64,000 nucleotides of DNA from Bacteroidales bacterium (GCA_017615795.1 JAFZZK010000047.1:1-64000); one strand, 5' to 3'; shown: positions 26,072 to 36,054, counted from the first letter of the stretch. Notes: generated from the letters alone by a model not told the origin. Numbers and translations: made by a program.

Positions 26072-27004
26072 CTATGCGGCTGGGTGGTAAATGACTTTGA
26101 CGTTGTCGATTTGGAAATGTGTCTCACTGGACCCGGCCACGCCGTTGCCGGAGAAGATGATGTTGGCGTTTGTGGTGGATGCGCCGGTGTAATTGTAGCC
26201 GTGAATGATGCTGGACAGGTCGAAGTAGATGGTTTTCCACTTTCCATTCGAAGCATAGATGCCGCCCAACTGATGTACGGAGTTGGGACTCGATGCCGTG
26301 GAGAGTTTCATGCCGATGTCAATGTCGCCTTCGGTTTTGTAAGTCACTTCTAAGTAAACATAGTAGTTGTAGGTGGGCAGAGCGATGTCGGTGGTGGAGA
26401 CGTCGAATTTGTCGGTGGCGCCGTGCAGCACGATTTCGCCCACTGTTCGTCCGTCCGCAACCGTAGGCACGAAACTATGTGTGCTGTAGGAGGTGTCGGT
26501 GGGGGTGAACGACGAGCTGTTGGAGAAGGTCTCGAAGTAGGGGAAGCGAGCGTATGCGCTGTATTTGTACACGGGCGGGTTGTCCGAAACATTGAAGGTT
26601 TCGCCGGCTTTGAGCGGCAGGTTCTGTCGCAGCACATTGAAGAAGGGGTAGCCGCTGATGGTGCGCCCCATGCCGGTCTTCTTGAAGGCGGGCAGAAGCA
26701 CTACCGCAGAGGAGTCGCTGCCGGCAGTGTGCAACACGGGCACCTTGCAGGGCAACTGCCAGCAACCCAAGTTTTTGTTGTTCACATAGACATTGACGTG
26801 CGTGAAAGAGTGCTTTTGCAGGTCGGCCAGGTGTTCGCTGTCGAAGTTGAGGTCGTGGTCGTAATTGAACGTGCTGACATCCACGCAGTTGTTGAGGTCT
26901 TCCTCCGTGATGTACAAATAAGCCGGCGTGAGGTCGGTGTCTTTGCACCCCGCGCCACACAAAAGGCATGATATGATGACGAACGTAAAAATTTGTCTCC
27001 GCAT
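26072..27004 (-). CDS. Lipoprotein of unknown function
   Basis: A 310-residue protein with an N-terminal hydrophobic segment and lipobox (LLCGAGC, lipidated Cys near residue 20). The rest is beta-rich with no domain I recognise. The C-terminal half (NYYVYLEVTYKTEGDIDIGMKL... WKTIYFDLSSII) resembles a jelly-roll carbohydrate-binding fold. It sits six bases upstream of the sugar-transferase gene, so it may be exported with or act on the same polysaccharide; this is inference from position only. Confidence 0.7.
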   Translation of the reverse strand: MRRQIFTFVIISCLLCGAGCKDTDLTPAYLYITEEDLNNCVDVSTFNYDHDLNFDSEHLADLQKHSFTHVNVYVNNKNLGCWQLPCKVPVLHTAGSDSSAVVLLPAFKKTGMGRTISGYPFFNVLRQNLPLKAGETFNVSDNPPVYKYSAYARFPYFETFSNSSSFTPTDTSYSTHSFVPTVADGRTVGEIVLHGATDKFDVSTTDIALPTYNYYVYLEVTYKTEGDIDIGMKLSTASSPNSVHQLGGIYASNGKWKTIYFDLSSIIHGYNYTGASTTNANIIFSGNGVAGSSETHFQIDNVKVIYHPAA

Positions 27005-27064
27005 AGATTAATGTTTATGTTTTGAGAAACGTTGATTTATAGTTATTATTGCAAGACGGGAATA

Positions 27065-28738
27065 TTATTTTTCTTTATGGTTTTTTATTTTGTCTGATGG
27101 TATCGAAAACTGGAACCATATTGGATAATGGTCTGATATATAGGGAACTCCATAGTAATCCACAATCGTTTTGAACTGTATGGGGAAGATGTTCTTGACG
27201 AAGAATTGGTCGATGATGTTGGCAAAGGCGTTGTTTGCGAAAGCATTGTTTACAGTGCCATAGCCGTTGAAGGATGGCTCCCTGTCTGTTTGCTCTGTAA
27301 GGTCGCGGGCGGGGTACATGCCCAACTCCCGGGATAGGGGAGCGAAGATGGTGTCGGCTGTCGAGGAGTTCATGTCGCCGCCCAGAAGCACGGGTATGCC
27401 TTGTTGGACATCAGGCTCCATCAGTCTGCAGAGCAGTTTTATGGACTCGCGGCGTGCCACGGTGCCCACATGATCCAAGTGGGTGTTGTAATAGTGGATG
27501 ACGGCCTTCGTTTTCTTGTCTTGCAGCACAGCCTTGGTGACGGTGCGGCGGCAAGCGGCATCCCACCCAAAGGAAACGGAGTCGGGTGTGGCACTCAGCC
27601 AGTAGGTTTTATCTTGCAACAGCTTGAATTTCTTTTTGTTGTAGAAAACAGCCATGTTCTCGCCCTTTTGGTCGCCGTCGTCGCGCCCCACGCCCACCAT
27701 GGCGTAATCTGACAAGTTCTGGCGTAGGAAATCGCGTTGGTCGGGCAGCATCTCCTGCACGCCGAAAGCATCGGGTGCCAGCTCGCGCAGCATCTTGGCC
27801 ACAGCCTCCTTGCGATAGGGCCAGGCGTTTTCCTCGTCGTATTCGGGAAACCCGCTTTGGCGGATGTTGAAGGAGACAAAGGTGAACACCGACTCGTCGC
27901 GAAGCCAGGCCCGCATGCGTGCCGGCTCGTTGGTCGTGATGAGATCCACGTCTAGTCCCGACATTTTTTTTGCGATGGCTTTGCTGTCCACGGTCCACGC
28001 ATTGACACTCATGCCGAGTGCGTGTGCCTGTTGAACCCATTTCGGATGTTGCAGCAGGATGCTGAAGTGGTAGTCGATACCGTCGATGCCCCATGAGTGC
28101 AACTCCTCGGGGGTCTTGTCGCCTTCGAGGTAGGCGACGGGAATGTCGGGACAGCGTTCGGCCAGCATCTTGCACATTTCTAAATCGAAGGATATGAACT
28201 CTAACCGGCCCTCCATCCTGTAACGGCGCGCCAGCTCCGTGCACTTCGCGACGTATATCTGCCGTTCACCATCGGAGCGTGCGGGCTTGATTTCGAAATA
28301 GAGCTTGAAGTTCTTGTTGCAATACTGGGCGGCCTGTTGCAGGTAGGCTTCCGCCGTGGGGATGGATTCGCCGTTGGGCAGCCGATATTGCATGATGCGG
28401 CTGTAGGGGATGCGATCCACATACTCGTCGCCAATCTTGCGGTCGTGGATGATGACGAGCACACTGTCGGCAGTCAGTCGGGCGTCGCACTCCACGCCGG
28501 CACATACTTGCCCTGGATGGGCCGAGGCATGATAGGCTGCTGTCAAGGCGGACAGTGTGTTCTGCTGTGCCCCATCTGCCTTCCAAAAGCCGCGGTGCGC
28601 CACGATGCCTTGGGCGGACAAGTGGATGGATAGGGAAGACAGGATGATCGCTGATATGGCCAACGCATGCATCAGCCACCGGGGGATTACAGTGCTGACG
28701 CGCACGTCGGTCATGAATGTGCTGCTTCTGAATCCCAT
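27065..28738 (-). CDS. Fusion of glycerophosphodiester phosphodiesterase and EEP phosphodiesterase
   Basis: A 557-residue protein with an N-terminal membrane or signal segment (ALAISAIILSSLSIHLSAQ). Residues ~45-300 are a GDPD domain: AHRGF, the metal-binding ECDARLTADSVLVIIHD, FEIKP, and NAWTVD. Residues ~310-550 are an endonuclease/exonuclease/phosphatase domain: FVSFNIRQ, FGVQEM, YYNTHLDHVG, LLGGDMNSS and ISDHYPIW. All core catalytic residues seem present in both halves. EEP members include sphingomyelinases and inositol phosphatases, so a two-step lipid or polyol-phosphate breakdown is plausible. It is encoded three bases downstream of the beta-barrel gene at 28742. Confidence 0.85.
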   Translation of the reverse strand: MGFRSSTFMTDVRVSTVIPRWLMHALAISAIILSSLSIHLSAQGIVAHRGFWKADGAQQNTLSALTAAYHASAHPGQVCAGVECDARLTADSVLVIIHDRKIGDEYVDRIPYSRIMQYRLPNGESIPTAEAYLQQAAQYCNKNFKLYFEIKPARSDGERQIYVAKCTELARRYRMEGRLEFISFDLEMCKMLAERCPDIPVAYLEGDKTPEELHSWGIDGIDYHFSILLQHPKWVQQAHALGMSVNAWTVDSKAIAKKMSGLDVDLITTNEPARMRAWLRDESVFTFVSFNIRQSGFPEYDEENAWPYRKEAVAKMLRELAPDAFGVQEMLPDQRDFLRQNLSDYAMVGVGRDDGDQKGENMAVFYNKKKFKLLQDKTYWLSATPDSVSFGWDAACRRTVTKAVLQDKKTKAVIHYYNTHLDHVGTVARRESIKLLCRLMEPDVQQGIPVLLGGDMNSSTADTIFAPLSRELGMYPARDLTEQTDREPSFNGYGTVNNAFANNAFANIIDQFFVKNIFPIQFKTIVDYYGVPYISDHYPIWFQFSIPSDKIKNHKEK

Positions 28739-28741
28739 ATA

Positions 28742-29353
28742 TTAAAACTTATACCCAATACCCAATACAACATACGAGGCATAACCGAAATTGGTCTCGA
28801 AAAGGCCGTAAAATCTCTTGCCGACGGTCACGCCGATGGGGGTGATGTTGAAGGCGAACATGAAATTGGTGTTCTTCCCATCCTTGTCGGCAGATTTTCC
28901 GCGGCTGTCAAACAGATAGCTGGCGCCAAGGTCTATGCTGGAGTATATCCGTACCCAGGGGCGGTTGAGGTAGTTGAATCGCACGCTGGGCATCAAGGTA
29001 AGGAAACACATTTTGTATTTGTCGGTGATTACAGTTCGTGTGCTGTCGGAAAAACGCGTTACTCCGGCACCCTCCAAGGTCGCCCTGAAACCAACCTGGC
29101 ACCATGGTTTTACCTGATAGTAATAATGGAATCCGTATTCTCCATAGAGTTTCAAGTCGACGGGCTTGTGGGAAATAGAACCGCCGAGTGCCTCGAAAAA
29201 ACCGACTGTGCCATATATTAAAGAACCCATGAAGGAGAATGGGCCTGCATCAATGCCGACTTCATGCGTACACTCGTTGTGTGGATGCTGTGCTTGAACC
29301 TGACCGTGAAACAGGACGGTCAATATGAGGCATAGGATGATGATGCGTTTCAT
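28742..29353 (-). CDS. Small outer-membrane beta-barrel-like protein
   Basis: A 203-residue protein with signal peptide (IIILCLILTVLFHGQVQAQ) and alternating hydrophobic strands ending in an aromatic residue (YVVLGIGYKF), as expected for a small outer-membrane barrel. Family not recognised. It is the first gene of a minus-strand series that probably includes the GDPD/EEP fusion (three bases apart) and may reach to 21568. Confidence 0.65.
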   Translation of the reverse strand: MKRIIILCLILTVLFHGQVQAQHPHNECTHEVGIDAGPFSFMGSLIYGTVGFFEALGGSISHKPVDLKLYGEYGFHYYYQVKPWCQVGFRATLEGAGVTRFSDSTRTVITDKYKMCFLTLMPSVRFNYLNRPWVRIYSSIDLGASYLFDSRGKSADKDGKNTNFMFAFNITPIGVTVGKRFYGLFETNFGYASYVVLGIGYKF

Positions 29354-29372
29354 AGGTCTTTTTTTGAGGCTG

Positions 29373-29380
29373 CAAATATA
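29373..29380 (-). promoter_or_regulatory. Minus-7 box for the beta-barrel gene
   Basis: TATATTTG on the minus strand, 20 bases before the ATG at 29353. It is divergent from the plus-strand box at 29412. Confidence 0.6.
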
Positions 29381-29411
29381 GGATTTTTATAGTAACTGAC
29401 GGCTTTTTTTG

Positions 29412-29419
29412 TACATTTG
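29412..29419 (+). promoter_or_regulatory. Minus-7 box for the GNAT gene
   Basis: TACATTTG lies 23 bases before ATG 29442. It falls inside the open frame starting at 29409, arguing for the later start. Confidence 0.6.
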
Positions 29420-29441
29420 CCGCCTCAAAACACATTCCTTT

Positions 29442-30014
29442 ATGACGGTCAACGCTGCCATTACCATACGGCCTGCTACAGACGACGATGTTCCCTTGAT
29501 TGCGCACAATGTGCTTGATGCCGTGGGTATAGAACATCCCGAGACAGAGGCTCTCGATCATCTTGCTGAGTTGTGCCGCTGTACTGATGTGCTGTACAGT
29601 TGGGCGAACACAGACATTGCCCTTTGGGATGGTCGGCCTGTCGGGTCGCTTACATCCTACGATGGCGGGCGGTATGCCGAAATGCGTGTCAAAACGTTCG
29701 CCGAGTTGGAAAAGTTTCTCGGTATGGATTTCAGCAGGATGAGCGTAGAGACGGGTCCCGGCGAGTTCTACCTCGATTCTCTTGCCGTGCTCCCTGGATT
29801 CCGTGGAAAGGGCATTGGAACGCTTTTGATGCAACATGGCATTGCCAAGGCTCGCGCATTGCGCTTCCCGCGTGCCGCATTGCTCGTGGATATTGATAAT
29901 CCTGACACCATGCGTCTGTATGAGTCTTTGGGATTCAAGAAAGTGGGGGAGATGTACCTGTTTAGCACGCTCTATGCGCGCATGATTGTAGAATTGCCGC
30001 CTGAAAGACGCTAA
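29442..30014 (+). CDS. GNAT-family N-acetyltransferase
   Basis: A 190-residue protein starting MTVNAAITIRPATDDDVPLIA. The acetyl-CoA binding motif A is LDSLAVLPGFRGKGIGTLLMQHG, followed by VDIDNPDTMRLYESLGFKKVGE. The substrate cannot be predicted. Its last four bases overlap the end of the convergent L,D-transpeptidase gene, so the two stop codons interlock. Confidence 0.88.
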   Translation: MTVNAAITIRPATDDDVPLIAHNVLDAVGIEHPETEALDHLAELCRCTDVLYSWANTDIALWDGRPVGSLTSYDGGRYAEMRVKTFAELEKFLGMDFSRMSVETGPGEFYLDSLAVLPGFRGKGIGTLLMQHGIAKARALRFPRAALLVDIDNPDTMRLYESLGFKKVGEMYLFSTLYARMIVELPPERR

Positions 30015-31846
30015 CGTCGCATCAGCTGCATGATGTTGCCGTCCTTGTAATAAACATCTTCCCGATATTGTATGCTCCCGTCATCTCCGGTAAAGCAGGT
30101 GTAGTATTCAATGTAGAGCGGCATTGTCTTTTTGAGCTGGATGCTGGTGGGACGCAGCTCCCGATAGAATTTTTTCTCGCGGTCGGAGAGCTTGTCGTAA
30201 TACTCCTGCTCCTTCTCCAATTTCTTCTCTAAATATTTCTCGCCGTCTTCCGTGGTCGGCTCGTTGCCGAGGATGATGCTGATTTCTTCGAGTCGCTTTT
30301 CGTCAAACTCGTTGATGGCGTAAAGCACGGCGGCGAGGTCCATGGGATTTTCCACGCGGATGCAGCCGTGGCTCAGCGCGCGGGTGCGACGCTTGAAAGC
30401 TCCCTTGTTGTTGGTGTCGTGCAGATACACGGATTCTGTGTTGGGGAAGTCGAACTTGATGCGGCCCAAGGCGTTGTGCCGTCCTGAAGTCTGGCGTAGG
30501 CGATAGGGGATGTTGCCGCGATTCACCTTGTTCCAGTCGATGGAGTCGGGAACCACGTAGTCGCCGGTGCGCGCGTCCTTGATGTAAAGCTTCTCGCGAT
30601 TGACCACGGCGGTGTTGCTCTTGCAAAGCTTGTAGTAGTACTCATTCTTGATGATGTCGTACGGGATGTTCCACTCCGGGTTGAGCACGATTCGGTTGAT
30701 GCGGCTGTAAAGCAGGGGAGACTCGGCCTTGTAGGCGGTGACGAGACCCTTCCTGATGCGTGACGGGTTCTTGGCCGGGTCTTGCGTGCGTCCGCAGCAA
30801 ATGCGGGTCTTGAAGGCTATGGTGTCCTCCACAAATGTCTTCAGCGTGTAGTCGGGGATGTTTACTGCGATGTAGGTGCGGTCCTTCTCCGGTGTGACGT
30901 GCCAGCGCAGACGTTCCATGTTGGCCGCCAATTTATCGAGATAGTAGCTGATGGGCCTGTTGAGCTTGCGGACGGTTTCCTCGCCCAAGCTGTCGCACTC
31001 CGGAATGGCGTTGTGCCGGCGGAAGAGGTTTATGCCCGCTAACAGGGAGTCCGTGAGGCGGTCGGTAACCGTGAAGTTGGCGGGTAGCTCGCCCGTGAGC
31101 ATCAGTCGCTTGCATACATTGGGCAAGGCCGTGTGGCGTTGTCCCTTGCGCACGGTGGGCATGACGATTTTTGGCACGACTGTGTCTTTGAGAGGATAGA
31201 GCCGCAGCAGTTCTGCCTGCAAGTGCTTGTATTCCGGCGTGTTGGGCTCTTTTTCTCTGATGACTGACGGGAATTGCCCAAGCTTTTCCATGATGGAGTT
31301 CTCGAACTCCTTGTCTGGTTTCAGGTTTTTCATCAGCCATTTGCCGCCATTGGCCTTGGCTGGGTCGGTGGCTCCGTAGCACAGCGCGTTGACATAACGG
31401 AGGTATGCCTCGGAGAGGCGCATCTCTAAGTTGAAGAGCGTGTCGAAGAGGGTTGTGTCGTTGGCGACTTGGTGGCTCTTGAGCAAATCGAGCGTGCGCT
31501 CGAGGGCCGGGCGTTGCAGAAAAGTGTCGGGGATGCCGTGCTCGTAGGAACGGGTGAGAATGTTCAGCAGGGAGTCGATGCGCGCCTCCTGGATGCCGCG
31601 TGCCGTCCAATAGGGTTCGCAACGGTGCGTCTGATAGTAGTGCTGCAGGGCATCGGCATACACGAAACAACTGTCGCTCAAGGCATCGACACGGCGGGCG
31701 AAATGCTCGTTGTAGGCCTTTTCGTGATAGGCGGAATAGTGCGAGAACCAGTGGGGCGCACGCTCCGTGCCAATGGACTTGCTATGGCAGGAGGAACCTA
31801 TCAGGATGGCGATGATTAGGATGAGAATATTGGAAGAGCGCAACAT
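30011..31846 (-). CDS. L,D-transpeptidase lipoprotein (YcbB/LdtD-like)
   Basis: A 611-residue envelope protein with lipobox (IAILIGSSC, Cys near residue 20). There is an N-terminal helical scaffold domain, and a peptidoglycan-binding-like part around 255-300. The YkuD catalytic domain follows, with C495 in SHGCIRVENPMDLAAVL. The upstream histidine is in the family segment SVYLHDTNNK. It forms 3-3 cross-links in peptidoglycan or anchors proteins to it. The C-terminal ~100 residues (LEKKLEKEQEYYDKL) are an extra helical tail. No clear promoter; a weak TATCTTTC lies at 31877-31884. Confidence 0.85.
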   Translation of the reverse strand: MLRSSNILILIIAILIGSSCHSKSIGTERAPHWFSHYSAYHEKAYNEHFARRVDALSDSCFVYADALQHYYQTHRCEPYWTARGIQEARIDSLLNILTRSYEHGIPDTFLQRPALERTLDLLKSHQVANDTTLFDTLFNLEMRLSEAYLRYVNALCYGATDPAKANGGKWLMKNLKPDKEFENSIMEKLGQFPSVIREKEPNTPEYKHLQAELLRLYPLKDTVVPKIVMPTVRKGQRHTALPNVCKRLMLTGELPANFTVTDRLTDSLLAGINLFRRHNAIPECDSLGEETVRKLNRPISYYLDKLAANMERLRWHVTPEKDRTYIAVNIPDYTLKTFVEDTIAFKTRICCGRTQDPAKNPSRIRKGLVTAYKAESPLLYSRINRIVLNPEWNIPYDIIKNEYYYKLCKSNTAVVNREKLYIKDARTGDYVVPDSIDWNKVNRGNIPYRLRQTSGRHNALGRIKFDFPNTESVYLHDTNNKGAFKRRTRALSHGCIRVENPMDLAAVLYAINEFDEKRLEEISIILGNEPTTEDGEKYLEKKLEKEQEYYDKLSDREKKFYRELRPTSIQLKKTMPLYIEYYTCFTGDDGSIQYREDVYYKDGNIMQLMRR

Positions 31847-31900
31847 GAGTGTTCAGGTGTATGGAATATGCGAAAGTGAAAGATATGCAGGGACGGATTT

Positions 31901-34900
31901 CTATTGATTACGCACGCATCGCACCGAGAAGGCGGAGCTTTTTAATTCTTGGTTGGATTGCAGGGTGGATTGGCTGTAAGAGATGTATCGGACGGTCACG
32001 AAGTAGCTAAGGAAACTGGAGCCGGCGGTGGAGGTGGCAAAGTATGCGTTGGGACCGATATCGCTCGGCATGCTTCCTCCGGTGAAGAATCCGGCGGGCA
32101 TGGCCGTGAAGCCGGACTGGTTGTTGAGCGCAGGGTTGTTGCCGACGGCACAGGCGTTGGAATTATCCGTGTACCAGTCGTTCGTGGTGGAGGCCAGCGC
32201 TTTCGCAATGTTTTGTGCGTCGCCGCCACAGGAATAGTTGATGCCGAGTGTGTTGGCCAGGTCGTTCCATTCCGCATTGCTGGGCACGTGCCATCCGTTG
32301 GGGCAGACGCCTTGCAGGCCGCTCGGGTTGGAACTGCTTCCCGAACTCCCGTTCACCAAGGCCGGCCAGTTGTACAGGTAGCCATACAGGGGCACCTTGC
32401 TCATGTCGTTTTCGGGCGCATAGCGGTAGGCGTCGTTCGTGGACGAGCCGGTGTGGCCCATGGCGATGGGGTTGCCGTTGGCATAGCTGGTGGTGCGCAG
32501 GTTCTCCTGCATCCAGCACTGGCTGCCAATCTGAACGGCATGATAGACGTTGCCGTCATAGTCCGTCAGGGTGGGCGGGTCGCACGGCTGCCCGTAGGTG
32601 ACGGTCGTGTCGGGAGGGGTGAGGGTGTCCGGGGCGAGAGTGTCTGTCCGGAAGATTTTCATGGCGCCATATCCGGTATCGACATCGTTGATGGCAAAGG
32701 CGCTGAGAAAATAGAAGGTGTCGGGCAAAAGTTCCGTGATGGTGCCGACGAAATGTCCGGTGTCGGAGCCGCAGACAAGAACGTTGTCCCTTACCGTTGG
32801 CCCATATTCAAGGCTCCAGCAGAACCCTCTCGATATCAGCGAGTCGCTGTTGAAATCTATTACGCGTCCGCTGGCGGTGGCCGACGATGCAGTGACGTTG
32901 TAAACGGAGTCCGTCTCCACCTCGGGGGCAGCGGGGCTCAATGTAAAGAAACTGATGCTGTCGCTGTAGGCGGTGCCGGAACTGTTGGTGGCGAAGGTGC
33001 GCACGTAGTAGCAGGTGCCCGGAGCCAAGTTCGTCAGTGTGCAGGAGAATTCGCCCAAGCCGCTGCCGCAATTGACGGTGTGGACCGACCCGGAAGACGG
33101 GTTCAGCGTCGTTCCCCAGCAGATTCCGCGCGCGGTGACGGGAGAACCGCCGTCCGATAGGACCTCTCCGCTAGCCCTTGCTGATGTATAGGAAATGTTT
33201 GAGACGTTGGAGGTGACATTGGGCATGTAGGGCGCAGTTGTTAGGAAGTGCGTGCTGTTGCCGTAAATGGTGTCGTTAGGTGTGATGGCGTATGCCCTGA
33301 CGAAGTAGGTGGTGTTGGAGGACAAACCTGTGATGTTGTAATCGTAGACGCATTGCTGGCAGGCAGTGGTGTAATCCAGTTTGGAGTGCAGCACGGTCGG
33401 GTTGTCCTGAATATCCCAGCAGACCCCGCGATGCAACACATACGACGGGTCTTCCGTGTAGAGCGTCGCGTGTGCCTTGGCAGAATGATCTCCGACATTG
33501 TCAACTCTCATAGTGACTACAATTACCTCTTTGGGCTCCACGGGATCGGTTTGGAATGAACAACTTCTGACACAACCAAGAGAGTCTTTGACATACGCGG
33601 TATGGTTCCCGGGTGTGAGGCCATAATAGGTGGGGTCTGGTTGGAATACCATGCTATTGGGATCTCCGTCCAACAAATAGGTATAGGGTGGTGCACCGCC
33701 TTCCGCAAACAGGAATAACACAGGATTGGCGAATCCTTCAATGTTTGACGTGCCATATCCTAAAGAGAGAGTGGAACTGCTGCAGGAAAAAGGTTCGGTC
33801 TTGATATCTGCGGATGCAGAGCATAGCGTGGCATCCACCACCACAAAATGGTGGAACACTCCCGGCTCTGGGGTGATGACAGGCGGTGTGCTGCCAAAAG
33901 ATACCCCATCTAAATAATAAGTGTAAGGAGGATATCCTCCGGTGGCATCTACGCTGATTCTTTCCCCTACATATTTTTTAGACAAGTTTAATGTCGTATT
34001 GTGGCAGTCTCCAGGACTAACTCTAAATATTGTTTGTAAAATCGGGTCTTGATTGCAGCCGTAAACAGTGGCTTTTACTTTACTGTTCAGATTGGAGGGA
34101 CGCCAAAAGGTCTGCGCTTCCCCACTTATTATGTCGGTATATACGTAAGGATGACTTATGGTGCCTCCGTTGATAGTTTCAAAGTATACAGGGGTTGGAA
34201 ATAAATCTGGAACTTTTACACGAAGAGGTTGAGGTAATAATGCATCTGGGACGTTAAAAGATTGGTTGTTCCCAGATACAGCAAATATCTGATTTGGAAA
34301 AGATTGTTTTAGGAGTTGAAAATCAAACTGTGTTCCAAGTGCTTTGTTGATAAAAGAAGTGAGTGGTGTGGAAATGTTGAAATGTCCAAACTTTGTTCTG
34401 AATTTAAAGCCGAGTGGAAATTCTGCAGATATTATATTTTGAATTTCTCGTTCCCTAAATGTGGTATTTCTATCTAAACAAAGATTAACTTTGCCCTTGA
34501 CATTAGCACCTACGTATGCTGTAAATATTTCATACAAGTTAAGTCCAAATTCTAATCCTATAGAAACTGAGAAAGAAACCTGACTTCCTTCTGGGTTTGT
34601 TATGTTAAAGATAGGGGTGAAGTGAGGGGGATGGAAATCAAAATCGGGAATAAGATCATCTATTGATGCATTAAAGGTGAAATGAGATGTAACACCAAGT
34701 CTCATATCAAAAGCACTGACTTCTCCTGATGCCGATATGGATGCAGGAATTGTGAAACTCAAGCTATATACAACAGGAATAGGAATTCCTGAGGGGTTTG
34801 GAATCAAAAGAAGTTTCGGTGTTGACTTGATTTTTTTCAAATCACCTTTTGTGAATAATGCAAAAGAAGCACTGTTAAAATGTAAGTCAACGGCGATATG

Positions 34901-36049
34901 AGAAGTCGAATTAAAAAAACCAAAAGCAATGTATGACTTATATAAAGGTTTCCTTTTTTCGTGTTTTAGGCTTGGAAAGGGCGATAATTGAATGTCTAAA
35001 TCCTCCAAAATAATATCAGCACTTAGCGCTATACCAGAATTATCAGAATGTGAAAATGAAAAATCAATATTTGGATCGTTCCTATGTTCTCCGAGATGGT
35101 TGTGGTCAAAGTAATATATAGGCTTATTTACTTCATTTGCAAATATATTTTGCATTTCCGCACGGGTGGGGAAATGATCAAGGCGCACGAATTTTCCCTG
35201 TCCTGGGGCGCGTCGGCGACTCATTTCAGCGTAATTCTCAATATTGATGACCCCGCTGATTAGAATGTCGTCCAATGTCGCTTGTTTCGTCACCATCCAG
35301 CAGGTGTCGCCGTGGTACTCATGGTAGTACACTTTCCGCAAGAACCCTCCGTCGTGGCTTACGCCAATCAGAACTGTGGTGTCGGTGATGTTGGGCACTG
35401 GCGTGTTGAACACGATTTTGTAGAATCCCATCTCCATCTCGGAGGTGTCGCTCACGATAAGGTCCGTGGTGTCCACCATCACGATGGCATCGTAGTATTC
35501 GCTCTCCACATACTCCACCTCCACCGTGTCGGAGGTGGAACCGCAGACGTTGCTCAGCGTCCAGAGCAGCCGGTAGAGCGTGTCGGTGCCCGTGAACACC
35601 GGCATGTTGTCAGTCAAGTCGGACAACACTCCGCCGGTCCCTTCCAAGAAGGTCCATTCGCCCCACGCATCATCCTCCATGTTGCCGTACAGGAAGGTGG
35701 GCAAACCTGTTTGCACCACCTTGTCGGGCCCGGCATCCGCCTGGGCGGTCACCCGCACCAACGTGGCTTGTGAGGTGTCAAAAGGACAACTTTCATAAAA
35801 TACCATGGCCCGGTAATATCGCGTCCTTTCAGGTTTGAAAACATACACGGTGTCCGTGGCATATTCAATGTCTTCCCACTCAATGTTGTCGTCCGACTGC
35901 TGCCATTGCACGTTCCCGTAGAGGAAGTTGTCCAAACGAAGCTTGACACTGTCCGCGCCTGCGCACGCTTCGATCACTTGCGCCCGGGCGTTCCCGCCTG
36001 CCAATAGGAAGGCGAATATCATCATACCTAAAATGTATATTCTCTTCAT
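31901..36049 (-). CDS. 1382-residue multidomain surface protein ending in a FISUMP domain
   Basis: The signal peptide (MMIFAFLLAGGNARAQ) is followed by beta-rich Ig-like domains to ~residue 290, then a ~400-residue part with no family I recognise. Two SprB-like repeats (GGYPPYTYYLDG near 700, GGAPPYTYLLDG near 785) come next, then three Fn3-like units with the ARASGEV...RGICWGTT pattern (about 850-1140), and a C-terminal FISUMP domain (DYDGNVYHAVQIGSQCWMQENLRTT). The DNA at about 33900-35200, coding the unrecognised part, is visibly richer in A/T than either side. It has no T9SS CTD of its own. It starts five bases after the mini-CTD gene and is the last gene of the operon. Confidence 0.85.
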   Translation of the reverse strand: MKRIYILGMMIFAFLLAGGNARAQVIEACAGADSVKLRLDNFLYGNVQWQQSDDNIEWEDIEYATDTVYVFKPERTRYYRAMVFYESCPFDTSQATLVRVTAQADAGPDKVVQTGLPTFLYGNMEDDAWGEWTFLEGTGGVLSDLTDNMPVFTGTDTLYRLLWTLSNVCGSTSDTVEVEYVESEYYDAIVMVDTTDLIVSDTSEMEMGFYKIVFNTPVPNITDTTVLIGVSHDGGFLRKVYYHEYHGDTCWMVTKQATLDDILISGVINIENYAEMSRRRAPGQGKFVRLDHFPTRAEMQNIFANEVNKPIYYFDHNHLGEHRNDPNIDFSFSHSDNSGIALSADIILEDLDIQLSPFPSLKHEKRKPLYKSYIAFGFFNSTSHIAVDLHFNSASFALFTKGDLKKIKSTPKLLLIPNPSGIPIPVVYSLSFTIPASISASGEVSAFDMRLGVTSHFTFNASIDDLIPDFDFHPPHFTPIFNITNPEGSQVSFSVSIGLEFGLNLYEIFTAYVGANVKGKVNLCLDRNTTFREREIQNIISAEFPLGFKFRTKFGHFNISTPLTSFINKALGTQFDFQLLKQSFPNQIFAVSGNNQSFNVPDALLPQPLRVKVPDLFPTPVYFETINGGTISHPYVYTDIISGEAQTFWRPSNLNSKVKATVYGCNQDPILQTIFRVSPGDCHNTTLNLSKKYVGERISVDATGGYPPYTYYLDGVSFGSTPPVITPEPGVFHHFVVVDATLCSASADIKTEPFSCSSSTLSLGYGTSNIEGFANPVLFLFAEGGAPPYTYLLDGDPNSMVFQPDPTYYGLTPGNHTAYVKDSLGCVRSCSFQTDPVEPKEVIVVTMRVDNVGDHSAKAHATLYTEDPSYVLHRGVCWDIQDNPTVLHSKLDYTTACQQCVYDYNITGLSSNTTYFVRAYAITPNDTIYGNSTHFLTTAPYMPNVTSNVSNISYTSARASGEVLSDGGSPVTARGICWGTTLNPSSGSVHTVNCGSGLGEFSCTLTNLAPGTCYYVRTFATNSSGTAYSDSISFFTLSPAAPEVETDSVYNVTASSATASGRVIDFNSDSLISRGFCWSLEYGPTVRDNVLVCGSDTGHFVGTITELLPDTFYFLSAFAINDVDTGYGAMKIFRTDTLAPDTLTPPDTTVTYGQPCDPPTLTDYDGNVYHAVQIGSQCWMQENLRTTSYANGNPIAMGHTGSSTNDAYRYAPENDMSKVPLYGYLYNWPALVNGSSGSSSNPSGLQGVCPNGWHVPSNAEWNDLANTLGINYSCGGDAQNIAKALASTTNDWYTDNSNACAVGNNPALNNQSGFTAMPAGFFTGGSMPSDIGPNAYFATSTAGSSFLSYFVTVRYISYSQSTLQSNQELKSSAFSVRCVRNQ

Positions 36050-36054
36050 AACCG

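Noticed and set aside
31949-33160. 403-codon open frame on the plus strand
   Set aside because: Antisense to the FISUMP and Fn3-like domains of the gene at 31901; composition is typical of a shadow frame.
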